Assembly (NCBI GenBank): GCA_002438635.1
Contig: DJPX01000004.1
Coordinates: 1-64,000, forward strand
DNA length: 64,000 bases
From: Bacteroidales bacterium UBA6401
GTDB lineage: Bacteria; Bacteroidota; Bacteroidia; Bacteroidales; UBA932
Direction of reading: 5' to 3'
Shown: positions 6,803 through 16,143 of the stretch, one piece after another
How positions within the stretch are numbered: position 1 is the first letter of the stretch
Layout of the letters: the number at the start of each line of letters is the position of its first letter
The notes under the pieces: model-generated
Database searches by the model: none
What the model was told of the DNA's origin: nothing
What the model saw: only the letters and a program-made list of their open reading frames with translations
Position numbers and translations under genes: made by a program

Positions 6803-7777
6803 CTACGGATTTCTTAAGTACTCCTCCAGAAAATCCAATCCCTTCTCCAATGCCTCAGCAGTAGGGCGATGCCCCGATGCATGATTAAAAAAGCCTAGGC
6901 GCTGCGTATATTTCTCATATCCCTTTGCCTTTAACATAGCCTCATAACTACGCTCATCATCCGCCTCACCGGCGATAAGGAAAAATGGTTTTCCCCCACT
7001 CATAGAGAGAACCACAGTATTATCAATCCCTTTCTCCTTTAAAATCTCCAGTTTATCTCCCCAATACCAACATTTTTCCCAATTGGTCTGTTCCCATAAA
7101 AAGCCAAAGTCGCTTGCCAAAATCACCTTAATCCTTGGATCAAGACATCCGGTATAAAACGCCATCTTCCCCCCAAGCGAATGCCCAGCTATGCCGATTT
7201 TATCCCTATCTATACGAGGGTCTGCCTCCAACATATCTACAAGAAGACGGGTGTCATAGACCAATTTACCCACCCCACACCATTGCGGGTAATCTTTTAG
7301 AAGCGCCTGTCCTGCATCTTCCCATCTGGTAAAATCATCCCTATCCTTATCGCTTTTGATATAAGTTAGATGATAACTTTCCGCACTAATTGAAGCTATC
7401 CCTCTTTCTGCCAATTTCGCCATTATCTCTATACCATAATACTTCGGGAGACTCTCGCCAGTTCTCGGATCTATGCCAATCATCGCTTCGGGAAAGTAGA
7501 ACGGAACTACCACAGCGGGCACCTTCCCGGAACAATTCTTGGGAAAAACCATCATCACCCGCTGCGATGTCCATGGTCCATTAGATTGCTGATAATATTC
7601 AATATTATATAAATCAAGCGAATACTTATTCCCATTTACAATCTCCCCAGTGCTAATATATCCATCGTGTGGATATATATATTTCTTTACCAAATTCTCT
7701 TTACTATTCGGATGAATACACGAACTACAATATAAAGCAAATGTGATAGCAACAACGATTATTCTCAATAATTTCAT
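6803..7777 (-). CDS. dienelactone-hydrolase-like alpha/beta hydrolase lipoprotein
   Basis: 324 aa with a signal peptide and lipobox LYCSSC at about residue 20, so exported and lipid-anchored. The alpha/beta-hydrolase catalytic set is visible: nucleophile Ser in AGHSLGGKMAF, an acidic residue in LIAGEADDERS, and His in NHASGHRPT near the C-terminus. Similar secreted hydrolases act as acetyl or acyl esterases, often on glycans, but the substrate here is unknown. It has a separate promoter-like element upstream and stands apart from the lipoprotein array that follows by 91 nt. Confidence 0.8.
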   Translation of the reverse strand: MKLLRIIVVAITFALYCSSCIHPNSKENLVKKYIYPHDGYISTGEIVNGNKYSLDLYNIEYYQQSNGPWTSQRVMMVFPKNCSGKVPAVVVPFYFPEAMIGIDPRTGESLPKYYGIEIMAKLAERGIASISAESYHLTYIKSDKDRDDFTRWEDAGQALLKDYPQWCGVGKLVYDTRLLVDMLEADPRIDRDKIGIAGHSLGGKMAFYTGCLDPRIKVILASDFGFLWEQTNWEKCWYWGDKLEILKEKGIDNTVVLSMSGGKPFFLIAGEADDERSYEAMLKAKGYEKYTQRLGFFNHASGHRPTAEALEKGLDFLEEYLRNP

Positions 7778-7820
7778 ATCCTAAACTTATTTAAGTAACC
7801 TTCAAAATGTTTATCAACAT

Positions 7821-7853
7821 CAAATATATTATTTAAATTCCATGTTTTAGCAA
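7821..7853 (-). promoter_or_regulatory. possible promoter of the hydrolase gene
   Basis: TATATTTG (7828-7821) on the minus strand has a TTG 22 nt upstream (7853-7851), slightly wider than the usual spacing. It would give a leader of about 35-40 nt. Confidence 0.4.
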
Positions 7854-7943
7854 TACTTGGTCTCAATAGCTTTATAAACCCTAGTCTCCAAAGAGCATAG
7901 AGTAGGTAAAAAACAAAAATTATAAAACTTGAGATATTTGAGT

Positions 7944-7951
7944 TATATTTG
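7944..7951 (+). promoter_or_regulatory. -7 box of the sdhC-dus-lpxK unit
   Basis: TATATTTG matches TAnnTTTG, 35 nt before the sdhC start. The nearest TTG is only 12 nt upstream, so the -33 element is weak or absent. Confidence 0.45.
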
Positions 7952-7986
7952 TACGATTTAACGAAATAAATAAAAAAGACACAGAT

Positions 7987-8721
7987 ATGTTCATGCTTAA
8001 CTCTTCCATTGGCAAGAAATTCGTGCAAGCTATAAGCGGTGCATTCCTTATTCTTTTCTTGCTCCTTCACGTAACCATCAATTTCTTTTCTGTAATCGAC
8101 TCCTTCACTGGCAAGTACGGGGTCGTTGCTGCAGATGACAAGTTATTTTCTGCAGGTGACGGACTATTCAAATTAGGTTGTGACTTCATGTCCACTCCCG
8201 TTATCAGCATTATGGTTCCAATTCTTGCTTTAGGGTTTCTTATCCACATAATATGGGGCTGCTGGTTAACCGCTAAGAACGTATCTGCACGCGGTGGACT
8301 GAAACGCTATGAAGTTAAATCAAAAGCCGCTGCCGATTCGTGGTCTTCAAGGAACATGTTTGTTCTCGGAATCGTCGTTTTAGGATTCATAGCCTTCCAC
8401 CTTACCCACTTCTGGGCTAAAATGCAGTTACCGGAACTTTTCGGAATCGGTACCTACGAAGATAATCCTTATATCCTTTTGAGTTTCACTTTCGGCAAAT
8501 GGTGGATATTGGCCCTTTATATCGTTTGGTTCATAGCATTGTGGTTCCACCTGACACACGGATTCTGGAGTATGTTCCAAACCATAGGATGGAACAATTC
8601 CATCTGGTTTAAAAGGCTGAAAGTTATAGGTTGCATAGTTTCTACCTTGATCGTAGTCGCTTTCATTGCTGTCGCAATTAATGCAGCCATTCAGGCTCCG
8701 GCAATATTGGCTAGTCTTTAA
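7987..8721 (+). CDS. sdhC: succinate dehydrogenase/fumarate reductase cytochrome b subunit
   Basis: This is the di-heme membrane anchor of complex II (B-type, as in Bacteroides and Wolinella), passing electrons between menaquinone and the SdhAB/FrdAB enzyme. Its 244 aa contain five hydrophobic segments (roughly residues 12-32, 68-92, 122-142, 165-190, 207-235) with heme-ligand-type histidines in LLLHVTINFF, GFLIHIIWG, FHLTHFW and FHLTHGFW. The sdhA and sdhB genes that usually follow directly are absent; 12 nt downstream a tRNA-dihydrouridine synthase gene begins. MFML could start at Met1 or Met3. Family identity is firm; the isolated context is unusual. Confidence 0.92.
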   Translation: MFMLNSSIGKKFVQAISGAFLILFLLLHVTINFFSVIDSFTGKYGVVAADDKLFSAGDGLFKLGCDFMSTPVISIMVPILALGFLIHIIWGCWLTAKNVSARGGLKRYEVKSKAAADSWSSRNMFVLGIVVLGFIAFHLTHFWAKMQLPELFGIGTYEDNPYILLSFTFGKWWILALYIVWFIALWFHLTHGFWSMFQTIGWNNSIWFKRLKVIGCIVSTLIVVAFIAVAINAAIQAPAILASL

Positions 8722-8733
8722 ATAGAACTTCCG

Positions 8734-9732
8734 ATGAAGATCGGAGACATCGATTTAGGCAGTCGCCCTCTGTTATTGGCACCTATGGAAGATGTTACAG
8801 ACGCATCGTTCCGTATTTTGTGCAGAGAACAGGGGGCGGCAGCAGTATATACCGAGTTCGTGCCAAGTGATGGTTTAATAAGGGACGCGGATAAAGCTAT
8901 CGCTAAAATGCGAACCCTTGATGAAGAAGCCCCTGTAGGCATTCAGATCTATGGGCACATAATGGAATCTATGGTAGAGGCTGCAAAGATGGCTGACAAT
9001 GCGGCAGAAATAGCAGGAGGACACGGAGCGGACATCATAGATATCAACTTCGGCTGCCCTGTATCCAAAATCGCAGGCAGAGGTGCAGGATCAGGAATGA
9101 TGCGTGAACCGGACAAATTGGTCGCCATCACAAAAGCTGTAGTAGATGCAGTTAAGAAGCCTGTAACTGTAAAAACGCGACTCGGATGGGATGAGAATTC
9201 GAAAATCATAGTTGAATTGGCTGAACGGCTACAAGATGTCGGAATTCAAGCTCTAACCATACATGGTCGTACTAGATGCCAACTATACAAAGGAGAAGCC
9301 GATTGGTCCTTAATTGGAGAAGTCAAGAATAATCCACGAATGCATATTCCCATTATAGGTAATGGAGACATTACCGATGCACATAAGGCAAAGGAGGCCT
9401 TCGATCGCTATGGAGTGGATGGGATAATGATAGGAAGGGCCACATTCGGTCATCCTTGGATATTCAAAGAAATAAGGCATTACCTTGACACTGGAGAAGA
9501 ACTTCCAGACTTAAGCATAAGCGAAAAAGTAGATTTGGCCAAAAGGCACCTTGCACTATCACTTGACTTAAAAAGCGAACCTCGTGGGATTTTCGAGATG
9601 AGAAGGCACCTGTCGTGCTACTTTAAAGGGCTGCCAGATTTCAAAGAAACCCGCATAAGAATGGTAACAACCTTAGATGTAAATGAATTATATTCTATAT
9701 TAGACGGAATAAAAGACAAATATGCTGTATAA
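8734..9732 (+). CDS. dusB: tRNA-dihydrouridine synthase
   Basis: Flavin enzyme that reduces uridines in the tRNA D-loop. Typical features: LLLAPMEDVTDASFR at the N-terminus, the DINFGCPVSKIAGRGAG segment around residues 107-121 with the catalytic Cys, TVKTRLGWD, TIHGRTRCQLYKG and IGNGDI for FMN binding. Length 332 aa is normal. It overlaps lpxK by 11 nt and follows sdhC by 12 nt, so all three are probably one transcript. Assignment to the DusB subgroup rather than another Dus is by general resemblance only. Confidence 0.92.
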   Translation: MKIGDIDLGSRPLLLAPMEDVTDASFRILCREQGAAAVYTEFVPSDGLIRDADKAIAKMRTLDEEAPVGIQIYGHIMESMVEAAKMADNAAEIAGGHGADIIDINFGCPVSKIAGRGAGSGMMREPDKLVAITKAVVDAVKKPVTVKTRLGWDENSKIIVELAERLQDVGIQALTIHGRTRCQLYKGEADWSLIGEVKNNPRMHIPIIGNGDITDAHKAKEAFDRYGVDGIMIGRATFGHPWIFKEIRHYLDTGEELPDLSISEKVDLAKRHLALSLDLKSEPRGIFEMRRHLSCYFKGLPDFKETRIRMVTTLDVNELYSILDGIKDKYAV

Positions 9733-10759
9733 ACTGATTCTAAAATTAAGGGATGCCGCATATCGTAGTGGTAGAAAAAAAAGTTTCCGAGCCGCTCTCC
9801 CTACTGTCTGTGTAGGTAATGTTACCGTGGGAGGCACCGGGAAAACTCCTCACACGGAGATGCTTTTAAGAATGCTCCGGCAAGAAAACGGAGTAGCCGT
9901 ACTTTCAAGAGGATACGGCAGAAAAACCAAAGGATTTCTTGTAGTAAAGCCTAATGGTTCATCACGGGATTTCGGAGATGAGCCGTTACAGATAGCACGT
10001 AAATTCCCAGATAGACTCGTGGCTGTGGATAGAGACAGAATAGAAGGGTGCGAAAAATTAAAAGAATTTGGTGCCAAATTAGTTATTCTCGACGATGCCT
10101 TTCAATATCGTAAATTAAAAGCAGATCTAGACATAGTATTAGTCAATTACGCCAGACCTGTCTTTAATGATAGTTTACTACCATGGGGAAGGCTGAGGGA
10201 CCTCCCTGAGCGCATTTTCGACGCCGATATCATCATAGTCAGCAAATGCCCCGCAGATATAACAGATGACGAAAAATCCAGTTTCATTAAAAAACTACGA
10301 CTTAAAGACTACAACTCTCACACTTGCGATGCCTTTTGCGCTGATGGCAAAAAAATCAAGGTACTATTTTCGAACATAAAATATCTTAATCCCGTAATGG
10401 TTTTCCCAGAAGGAGATCCACGCTTTATATATTCACAAAGGATAATGTATTTAAGTGGAATAGCCGATGGCAAACGCCTTGAAGACGAACTTTTAAGTAA
10501 ATACAAAATACTGAAATTCTTCGAATTCGGTGACCACCACGATTTTAGCAAAGGAGAATTGGCACGAGTAGAAAAAGCCTTACGAAAAGCTAAAGCCTGC
10601 GCCCTCGCAACGACAGAAAAAGACGCACAGAGGCTACTCTCACTTGATTATGTCAGTTCCTATCTTAAAGAGCGATTATTTATGGTCCCGATAGAAGCCA
10701 ACCTTTCCACTCCATCTGAAAAGGAAACACTTCTTTGTGTATTGAACAAGTTAAAATAA
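9722..10759 (+). CDS. lpxK: tetraacyldisaccharide 4'-kinase
   Basis: LpxK phosphorylates the lipid A disaccharide at the inner membrane. The Walker A motif is in VGNVTVGGTGKTPHTE (about residues 31-46); further marks are SRGYGRKTKGF, FGDEPLQIARKF, VILDDAFQYRKL and the C-terminal TTEKDAQRL. Length 345 aa is within the family. It overlaps the end of dusB by 11 nt. This confirms a Gram-negative lipid A producer. Confidence 0.95.
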   Translation: MLYKLILKLRDAAYRSGRKKSFRAALPTVCVGNVTVGGTGKTPHTEMLLRMLRQENGVAVLSRGYGRKTKGFLVVKPNGSSRDFGDEPLQIARKFPDRLVAVDRDRIEGCEKLKEFGAKLVILDDAFQYRKLKADLDIVLVNYARPVFNDSLLPWGRLRDLPERIFDADIIIVSKCPADITDDEKSSFIKKLRLKDYNSHTCDAFCADGKKIKVLFSNIKYLNPVMVFPEGDPRFIYSQRIMYLSGIADGKRLEDELLSKYKILKFFEFGDHHDFSKGELARVEKALRKAKACALATTEKDAQRLLSLDYVSSYLKERLFMVPIEANLSTPSEKETLLCVLNKLK

Positions 10760-10762
10760 AGA

Positions 10763-11230
10763 TTAGTCACTCGGTTCTAGCCATTGGGCCAATCCTGTGT
10801 CCAAGCGCGCTACATCTTTAGTTAGACCCTCCATTTCATATCCACCGAAAATTCTCTTAAAATAGATAGTATCCTCGCACATTTTCACGATACGATCAAC
10901 TACTGAAGCCCTGCGATAGACTAAGTCCGCACCTACCTTCTTTACTAACACATACTTACGCGACTTCATAAACTCCGCTATTTTTTCCTCTGCTTGAGTA
11001 TCATCACCTGGGACAGGAACATTACGCTTTGTAAACCCTATCTTAGGATACACAGCCGCAAAAACTGCCACTATAACAGCCATTTGAGGTATAGACTTCC
11101 ATCCGTTTACAAAAAGGAGGTCAATATTCTTTGGTACTAGACCCAAAAGGCATAATACAAGGATAAACAATACTAATATAAAAGAAAGGTAAACAAAGTA
11201 TTTGAGAGAACGCACTAAATATTTCATCAT
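10763..11230 (-). CDS. small inner-membrane protein, function unknown
   Basis: 155 aa with two membrane segments (about residues 10-32 and 46-62) and a cytoplasmic C-terminal domain of about 85 residues with a conserved-looking VYRRASVVDRIVKMCEDTIYF. I do not recognise a domain name, although similar two-helix proteins are frequent beside lpxK in Bacteroidales. It ends 3 nt from the convergent lpxK stop. Upstream, divergent -7 boxes separate it from 11313-12218. Confidence 0.7.
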   Translation of the reverse strand: MMKYLVRSLKYFVYLSFILVLFILVLCLLGLVPKNIDLLFVNGWKSIPQMAVIVAVFAAVYPKIGFTKRNVPVPGDDTQAEEKIAEFMKSRKYVLVKKVGADLVYRRASVVDRIVKMCEDTIYFKRIFGGYEMEGLTKDVARLDTGLAQWLEPSD

Positions 11231-11243
11231 TCACTATTTTTAA

Positions 11244-11281
11244 CAAATATACGCTTTTTGAGCATAAAATTTGTAACTTTG
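11244..11281. promoter_or_regulatory. divergent -7 boxes
   Basis: CAAATATA (11244-11251) is TATATTTG on the minus strand for the gene ending at 10763; TAACTTTG (11274-11281) faces the plus-strand gene at 11313. Neither has a TTG at ideal spacing, so both calls rest on the -7 box. Confidence 0.4.
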
Positions 11282-11312
11282 GACGACTTTTGTAATCTAA
11301 AAACATTTTAAT

Positions 11313-12218
11313 ATGGAAAAGGAAGATCCTATCGCAAGAATTGACAGACAGAGGGCCGAGAAGAAAGGGTCCAAAAACATCGTTGCCATCTTGGGCGTTA
11401 TTACCGGTGTGCTCGCTATTGCACTTGCTGTCATAGCTATCCGAGACTATAAGATGGTTCAAGAACTTGAACAAGATAAATTCGATTTGGAACAACGCAT
11501 CATAGTTCTAAAGTCGGACTTCGACAACCTACAATCAGACTACGACTTTATAAATACACAGTTAGACTCTTCCCGCGAGGAAGTGGCACTTCTCGTAGAC
11601 CGAATTAAGAAAACCGAGGCTACCAATAGAAAGAAGATGAGGCAATATGAAAAAGAGCTCGGGACGCTGCGTAGCATCATGAAAAGTTATGTCGTTCAGA
11701 TAGACTCACTTAATACCGCAAACCGCAGGCTTGCCGACGAACTTTCAAACTCTCGTCAGGAATTGGCAAAGGCCACAGGAGAAAATAAAGCACTTAACGC
11801 CAAGGTGGAAAATCTATCTTCTAAGGTTGCTACCGGCTCTATCGTAAAAGCAAGAGCGCTTAGTGTAAAAGCCTATAATGGCTCGAACAAGGTTACGGAT
11901 CGAAGCAGTAGGGTAAAAAGACTTGCAGTATCACTCTCTTTGGTGGAGAACGAATTGGCAAAAAAAGGCCCTATGAGAGTTTATGTAAGAGTGAAAGACC
12001 CAGATGGAAACCTTCTTCTTGACGGGGAAGGAGCATCCTTTAAGTTAAATGGCGAAGCCGTAGCTGCAAGTGCATCTCGTGAAGTAGATTACCAAGGAAG
12101 CGAAGTAGATATGATTATCTATGTAAATAATATCGCTGATTTCACAAAGGGCATCTACACTGTCGATGTTTACACTGACAAATCTCAACTCGGTAGCGCG
12201 GAACTGATGCTTAGATAA
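11313..12218 (+). CDS. membrane-anchored coiled-coil protein
   Basis: 301 aa. A short basic cytoplasmic N-terminus is followed by one membrane helix (about residues 22-44, IVAILGVITGVLAIALAVIA), a long coiled coil (about 50-170) rich in Glu, Leu and Lys with heptads, and a C-terminal beta-type domain (about 180-300, with MRVYVRVKDPDGNLLLDGEG). It is probably periplasmic after the helix. No function can be assigned. Its TAA overlaps the hemW ATG (TAATG), so the two are translationally coupled. Confidence 0.75.
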   Translation: MEKEDPIARIDRQRAEKKGSKNIVAILGVITGVLAIALAVIAIRDYKMVQELEQDKFDLEQRIIVLKSDFDNLQSDYDFINTQLDSSREEVALLVDRIKKTEATNRKKMRQYEKELGTLRSIMKSYVVQIDSLNTANRRLADELSNSRQELAKATGENKALNAKVENLSSKVATGSIVKARALSVKAYNGSNKVTDRSSRVKRLAVSLSLVENELAKKGPMRVYVRVKDPDGNLLLDGEGASFKLNGEAVAASASREVDYQGSEVDMIIYVNNIADFTKGIYTVDVYTDKSQLGSAELMLR

Positions 12219-13243
12219 TGATATACATACACGTTCCTTTCTGTAAAAGTTTTTGCGTCTATTGTGATTTTTATTCCGAGTTGACTTGTCGGTCTTCGGA
12301 ATCATTTAAAAACTATGAAACGCGACTATTGTCTGAAATAAAGGAACGCCGCGAACAGATTCTAAAAACAAAGAGAGTCAATACTTTATATATAGGAGGA
12401 GGCACCCCATCGGTGATGCCTCTTTCTTTTTTTGACTCTATTCTTAAAGCCCTTCCATTAAAGAACTTTACTGAATTTACCATTGAGGTGAATCCCGATG
12501 ATATAGTGCACCGAGGTCATAGTTTTGCTGAAGGCCTTAAAAAGTTAGGTGTAAACAGAGTCAGTATGGGTGTTCAGTCGCTTGACGATGGATTACTTAG
12601 ATGGATGGGACGACGTCACGATTCAGCGTCTGCGATAAAAGCATTCAATATTCTACGTGAAAGCGGATTTGACAACATAAGCATGGATCTCATCTTCGGA
12701 ATTAATGGACTAAATGACCATAGCTTACTTGATACTTTATCTACATTCACCAAATTAAAACCTGAACACATTTCCGCCTACCAACTATCCATAGAAGAAG
12801 GCTCTACGCTCGAAAAGTTAATTGCAGAAGGAAAATACACCCCGATGGAGGACGAACTCTGTGCCAATCAGTATTCTCTTATATGCCAATGCCTTCGTGA
12901 CGCTGGCTATTCTCACTATGAAATATCTAACTGGGCACTGCCAGGCAAAGAATCAGTACACAATAGCGCCTATTGGACACGCGAGCCCTATGTGGGTTTA
13001 GGGCCGGGAGCGCACTCCTTTTCCATTGGCCCGGATGGGACTCAATCAAGAAGTTGGAATAGCATAGGTGGAGTTAGTGATTGGCATAGTGAAAGAGAAA
13101 TTCTTAGCAAAAAAGAAATTAAAGAGGAGATTATCATGCTAGGAATGAGAAAAAAAGATGGTATAATATACGAAGGAAGGCACCTGTCTATACCTGAAGA
13201 CAAATGGTTTATCGCCGACAGTATAATCGAAGACGCAATCTAA
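12218..13243 (+). CDS. hemW: HemW-like radical SAM protein
   Basis: Belongs to the coproporphyrinogen III oxidase-like radical SAM family. The Fe-S motif CxxxCxxC is at Cys9, Cys13 and Cys16 (PFCKSFCVYCDFY), followed by YIGGGTPSVMP and EVNPDD, GVNRVSMGVQSLDD, and the C-terminal HNSAYWTREPYVGLGPGAHS. The 341 aa length is a little short of the usual 370-380 of HemW, and the C-terminal HemN-type domain is brief. HemW is regarded as a heme chaperone rather than an oxidase. It converges on the U32 gene, with a 4-nt overlap. Confidence 0.9.
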   Translation: MIYIHVPFCKSFCVYCDFYSELTCRSSESFKNYETRLLSEIKERREQILKTKRVNTLYIGGGTPSVMPLSFFDSILKALPLKNFTEFTIEVNPDDIVHRGHSFAEGLKKLGVNRVSMGVQSLDDGLLRWMGRRHDSASAIKAFNILRESGFDNISMDLIFGINGLNDHSLLDTLSTFTKLKPEHISAYQLSIEEGSTLEKLIAEGKYTPMEDELCANQYSLICQCLRDAGYSHYEISNWALPGKESVHNSAYWTREPYVGLGPGAHSFSIGPDGTQSRSWNSIGGVSDWHSEREILSKKEIKEEIIMLGMRKKDGIIYEGRHLSIPEDKWFIADSIIEDAI

Positions 13244-14973
13244 CGATCATCAAGAACTGCCATTTCACACACCGCACAATCAAACTGCAGTGGGAATTTT
13301 CGTCCATTATTTACAAGGAAAAGTCGTCTTTTATCCGACTTGTTATTTTTTAAGCAACAGCCTAATTCCGCTCTAAGACAATACTTTGAACGCATCAACT
13401 CACCAGAGCGACGCCCTATTTCATACTTAATAGGATTGCGACTTGACACATTTAGCATCTTGGCTCCCAGGCATTTTTTTCTATCTAAGAGTTCAGCAAG
13501 TTGTCTTCGCACCCCATTTAGAGTAGATGCAGATAAATGGGCTAGCTCTCCCTGTACAAATGCCAATTCAAAAGCATAGTCAGAGCTATGCTTACCGATT
13601 TGTGTCTTGTATACGCCTTCCTCCCTTTCCTGATTCAAGGCTTTTTCACAATCGCCCACATTTACCTCAACTTCTCGCCCGTCTTCACTTAGAGCGCAAA
13701 AAGCCACATCAAGCAATCCTTTGGAACTTACACTCGACTTATATGAAACTGCAACCGGGATAAATCTATGACATTTATTTTCATTTAATTGAGCTTCAAA
13801 GGCGGCGCTGTAGTTACGGTATAATTTAGTGCCGGGATTCAATCCATTCACATAATGGCTTCGTATATTACTACCCTTGCAGACATCGCCTCTAAATCCA
13901 ATTATTTCACTACCACGCACAAATGCAAATCCATCACCATTATGCAAATCTCTCACCGCATCCTTTATGGTTATATCCATTCCACCCAAGACCTCGCTTC
14001 TTTTTATCGACTTCACTTCGCCAACATATTCCCCCATTGATTTAGGTGCTGTAAAATTAGCCCAAGAATGAGTAGTGTCAAAAAAAAGTGAAGTATACGA
14101 GCGATTGAAGGTCTTTGACAAAGACGGAGTAAACCCACCCTCAACATGCCCAACCGATGAACGGGCATAGTCTAGTGGTCTTCTGGATATAATTTCGTCC
14201 AACCTTTGTGAATACTCTCTTACCACATTACTCACATAAGCAACATTTTTCAACCTTCCTTCTATTTTAAAAGATGTCACTCCAGCATCAAGGAGACTCT
14301 CCAGATTATCCGATAAGTTCAGATCCTTCAGAGAAAGATAGGCCTTATCCTTTCCGAGTACCTTTCCCGTTTCATCCACAAGATCATATAGATTACGGCA
14401 CGCCTGAATACATTCGCCACGATCTGCACTGCGTCCTGTAAGTCTTTCAGACATAGCACAAACGCCAGAATAGCAAACACATAATGCTCCGTGAACAAAG
14501 CACTCCACTTCACAATTTACCGATGCACATATCCTTCTCACTTCAGAAAGAGCTAACTGTCTTTCCAGTACAATACGGCTGCATCCGGCTTTCTCGAATA
14601 GCTGAGCCCTCTCTATGTCTTTTATAAAACACTGGGTAGATGCATGAAATGGTATATGTATATCTTTATAAAGGCATAATCTAGGATCACGAATTATGAA
14701 AGCATCCACTCCTACATCCTGGCAGTCGAGCATCTGCTGATGAACCCTTTCCAATTCCTCGTCCTTAAGCAGAATATTAAAAGTAACGAAAACTCTTACT
14801 CTAAATTTTGAAGCATATTTACACAAACGTGCTATTTCCGAAATTGGATTTCCTGCATCCTTTCTAGCGCCAAATTCCGGACCTGCAATATATACAGCAT
14901 CGGCACCGCAGTCTATTGCCGCGATGCCGATGTCTGCATTTCTCGCCGGAGCAAGAAGTTCGACATAACGCAT
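13240..14973 (-). CDS. U32 family peptidase (RlhA/YegQ-like)
   Basis: 577 aa. The N-terminal ELLAPARNADIGIAAIDCGA and the Cys-rich U32 signature ECFVHGALCVCYSGVCAMSE (about residues 166-185), with a following GECIQACR, are clear. U32 proteins studied so far act in RNA hydroxylation (RlhA, TrhP) or ubiquinone synthesis (UbiU/V) rather than as proven peptidases; a tRNA or rRNA hydroxylation role is the best inference. A C-terminal DUF3656-like extension (after about residue 380) is typical of the long form. It starts 5 nt after the stop of the TPR gene and is probably cotranscribed with it. Confidence 0.88.
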   Translation of the reverse strand: MRYVELLAPARNADIGIAAIDCGADAVYIAGPEFGARKDAGNPISEIARLCKYASKFRVRVFVTFNILLKDEELERVHQQMLDCQDVGVDAFIIRDPRLCLYKDIHIPFHASTQCFIKDIERAQLFEKAGCSRIVLERQLALSEVRRICASVNCEVECFVHGALCVCYSGVCAMSERLTGRSADRGECIQACRNLYDLVDETGKVLGKDKAYLSLKDLNLSDNLESLLDAGVTSFKIEGRLKNVAYVSNVVREYSQRLDEIISRRPLDYARSSVGHVEGGFTPSLSKTFNRSYTSLFFDTTHSWANFTAPKSMGEYVGEVKSIKRSEVLGGMDITIKDAVRDLHNGDGFAFVRGSEIIGFRGDVCKGSNIRSHYVNGLNPGTKLYRNYSAAFEAQLNENKCHRFIPVAVSYKSSVSSKGLLDVAFCALSEDGREVEVNVGDCEKALNQEREEGVYKTQIGKHSSDYAFELAFVQGELAHLSASTLNGVRRQLAELLDRKKCLGAKMLNVSSRNPIKYEIGRRSGELMRSKYCLRAELGCCLKNNKSDKRRLFLVNNGRKFPLQFDCAVCEMAVLDDR

Positions 14974-14978
14974 GTCTA

Positions 14979-15827
14979 CTACTCTGTCTTTCCGCCCTTC
15001 TTCAGAGCTTCCACCACTTGACGAACAGCCTGAGAATTACTAGCTGCCGGCTTTAACTCAAGGTATTTTTCAAATAAACTTATAGCCTCGGTATTATTTT
15101 TCAAAGCCTGCGCTGCAATACCACCTAGATAATATGCATTAGCCTCTGTCTCATCATAAGAAATAGCCTTCTTAGCGTTTTCAAGTGCTTGAGCATAATT
15201 CTTAGCTCCGCTAGCGGTTTTCGCTTCCTTTACATACAGATTAGCGAGTTGCCTTTTTGCAGCCTTTTCTTGTCCATTAGCCATGGCCAATTCCAACGCA
15301 CTCTTAGCCTTTTCAACATCATTTGTAGAAAGTAACAATTGGCCCTTTAAAAGAGCAGCCTTCCCGTTATTAGGATCAAGAGCAAGCACCTCGTCAAATG
15401 CTTTCAATGCTGTAGCATAGTCCTTAGCCTTAATAGCCTTGTTTCCTTTCTGCATATAGAACTGAGGCTTCATCTTATTGAACTTCTCGACATCTGATGT
15501 TAAACCCATTGACTCACAGAGAGCTGAGAGTTCAGTTAATTTAGCCACGGCTCCATCATAATCGCCTGACTCCGCCTTATCTTTCGCGAGAAGAATACCT
15601 AATTTAGGAATATATGTTTCACAATCCGCAACTATCTCTGCGCCATCTTCACCACACTGTTTTGCAACCTCATGCGCCTTCTTGAAATTATTAAGGGCAG
15701 CATCGAGATCACCATTTGAGTAGAATCCTACTGCATTATTATAGTAATCAGTCGCTTGATTTACGTCTTGTGCACTAACTGCCACTGCTGCAAACAATGA
15801 GCAAAAAAAGATAAAAAACTTCTTCAT
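14979..15827 (-). CDS. secreted TPR-repeat protein
   Basis: 282 aa with a signal peptide cleaved after about residue 19 (AAVAVSAQ). The rest is made of helical TPR units: for example ATDYYNNAVGFYSNGDLDAA, AIKAKDYATALKAFDEVLAL, NYAQALENAKKAI and AISLFEKYLELKP. It is probably periplasmic and a scaffold for protein-protein contacts. No partner is evident. A promoter-like element lies about 50 nt upstream. Confidence 0.8.
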   Translation of the reverse strand: MKKFFIFFCSLFAAVAVSAQDVNQATDYYNNAVGFYSNGDLDAALNNFKKAHEVAKQCGEDGAEIVADCETYIPKLGILLAKDKAESGDYDGAVAKLTELSALCESMGLTSDVEKFNKMKPQFYMQKGNKAIKAKDYATALKAFDEVLALDPNNGKAALLKGQLLLSTNDVEKAKSALELAMANGQEKAAKRQLANLYVKEAKTASGAKNYAQALENAKKAISYDETEANAYYLGGIAAQALKNNTEAISLFEKYLELKPAASNSQAVRQVVEALKKGGKTE

Positions 15828-15874
15828 ATTCTATATTAATTAACCTTCAATTCCTTATACCAAAACTAGAACCG

Positions 15875-15905
15875 CAAAAATAATAAAAATTCCACAAATT
15901 CCCAA
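15875..15905 (-). promoter_or_regulatory. promoter of the TPR-U32 unit
   Basis: TTG (15905-15903), 20 nt, TATTTTTG (15882-15875) on the minus strand, matching the Bacteroidota consensus; the leader would be about 45 nt. Confidence 0.55.
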
Positions 15906-15939
15906 TTGCAAGAAAACCTGAACTTTCATTTAATTTTTT

Positions 15940-15963
15940 GGTATGAAAGTATTATTTCATACC
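15940..15963. other. 9-bp inverted repeat in a non-coding stretch (15828-16143)
   Basis: GGTATGAAA (15940-15948) and TTTCATACC (15955-15963) form a perfect hairpin with a 6-nt loop. It lies between the end of the aminopeptidase gene and the TPR promoter. It is not followed by a good T-run on the minus strand, so it may be a weak terminator or an operator. The rest of this 316-bp gap shows nothing else I can support. Confidence 0.4.
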
Positions 15964-16143
15964 TTAGTCAAATAATTCAAAACCACATTGATATGCGATA
16001 CTATATTATCATCTTGAATTTAGTTTGTTTCATTCAGACTGGTCTATTGCACTATAGCAGCGACCGCTAATGTGGTAGAATACACCTACGTCGATGCGGG
16101 GAATAGGATAGAGAAAAAATGTTAGTTGATTTATATCTGGTTA

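Noticed and set aside
7774..8070. 98-codon minus-strand frame whose stop overlaps the hydrolase ATG as ATGA
   Set aside because: Its first 28 codons lie antisense to sdhC, there is no internal ATG, and a promoter-like element for the hydrolase sits inside it. Its last 40 residues look protein-like, so a gene remnant is not excluded, but I cannot support it.
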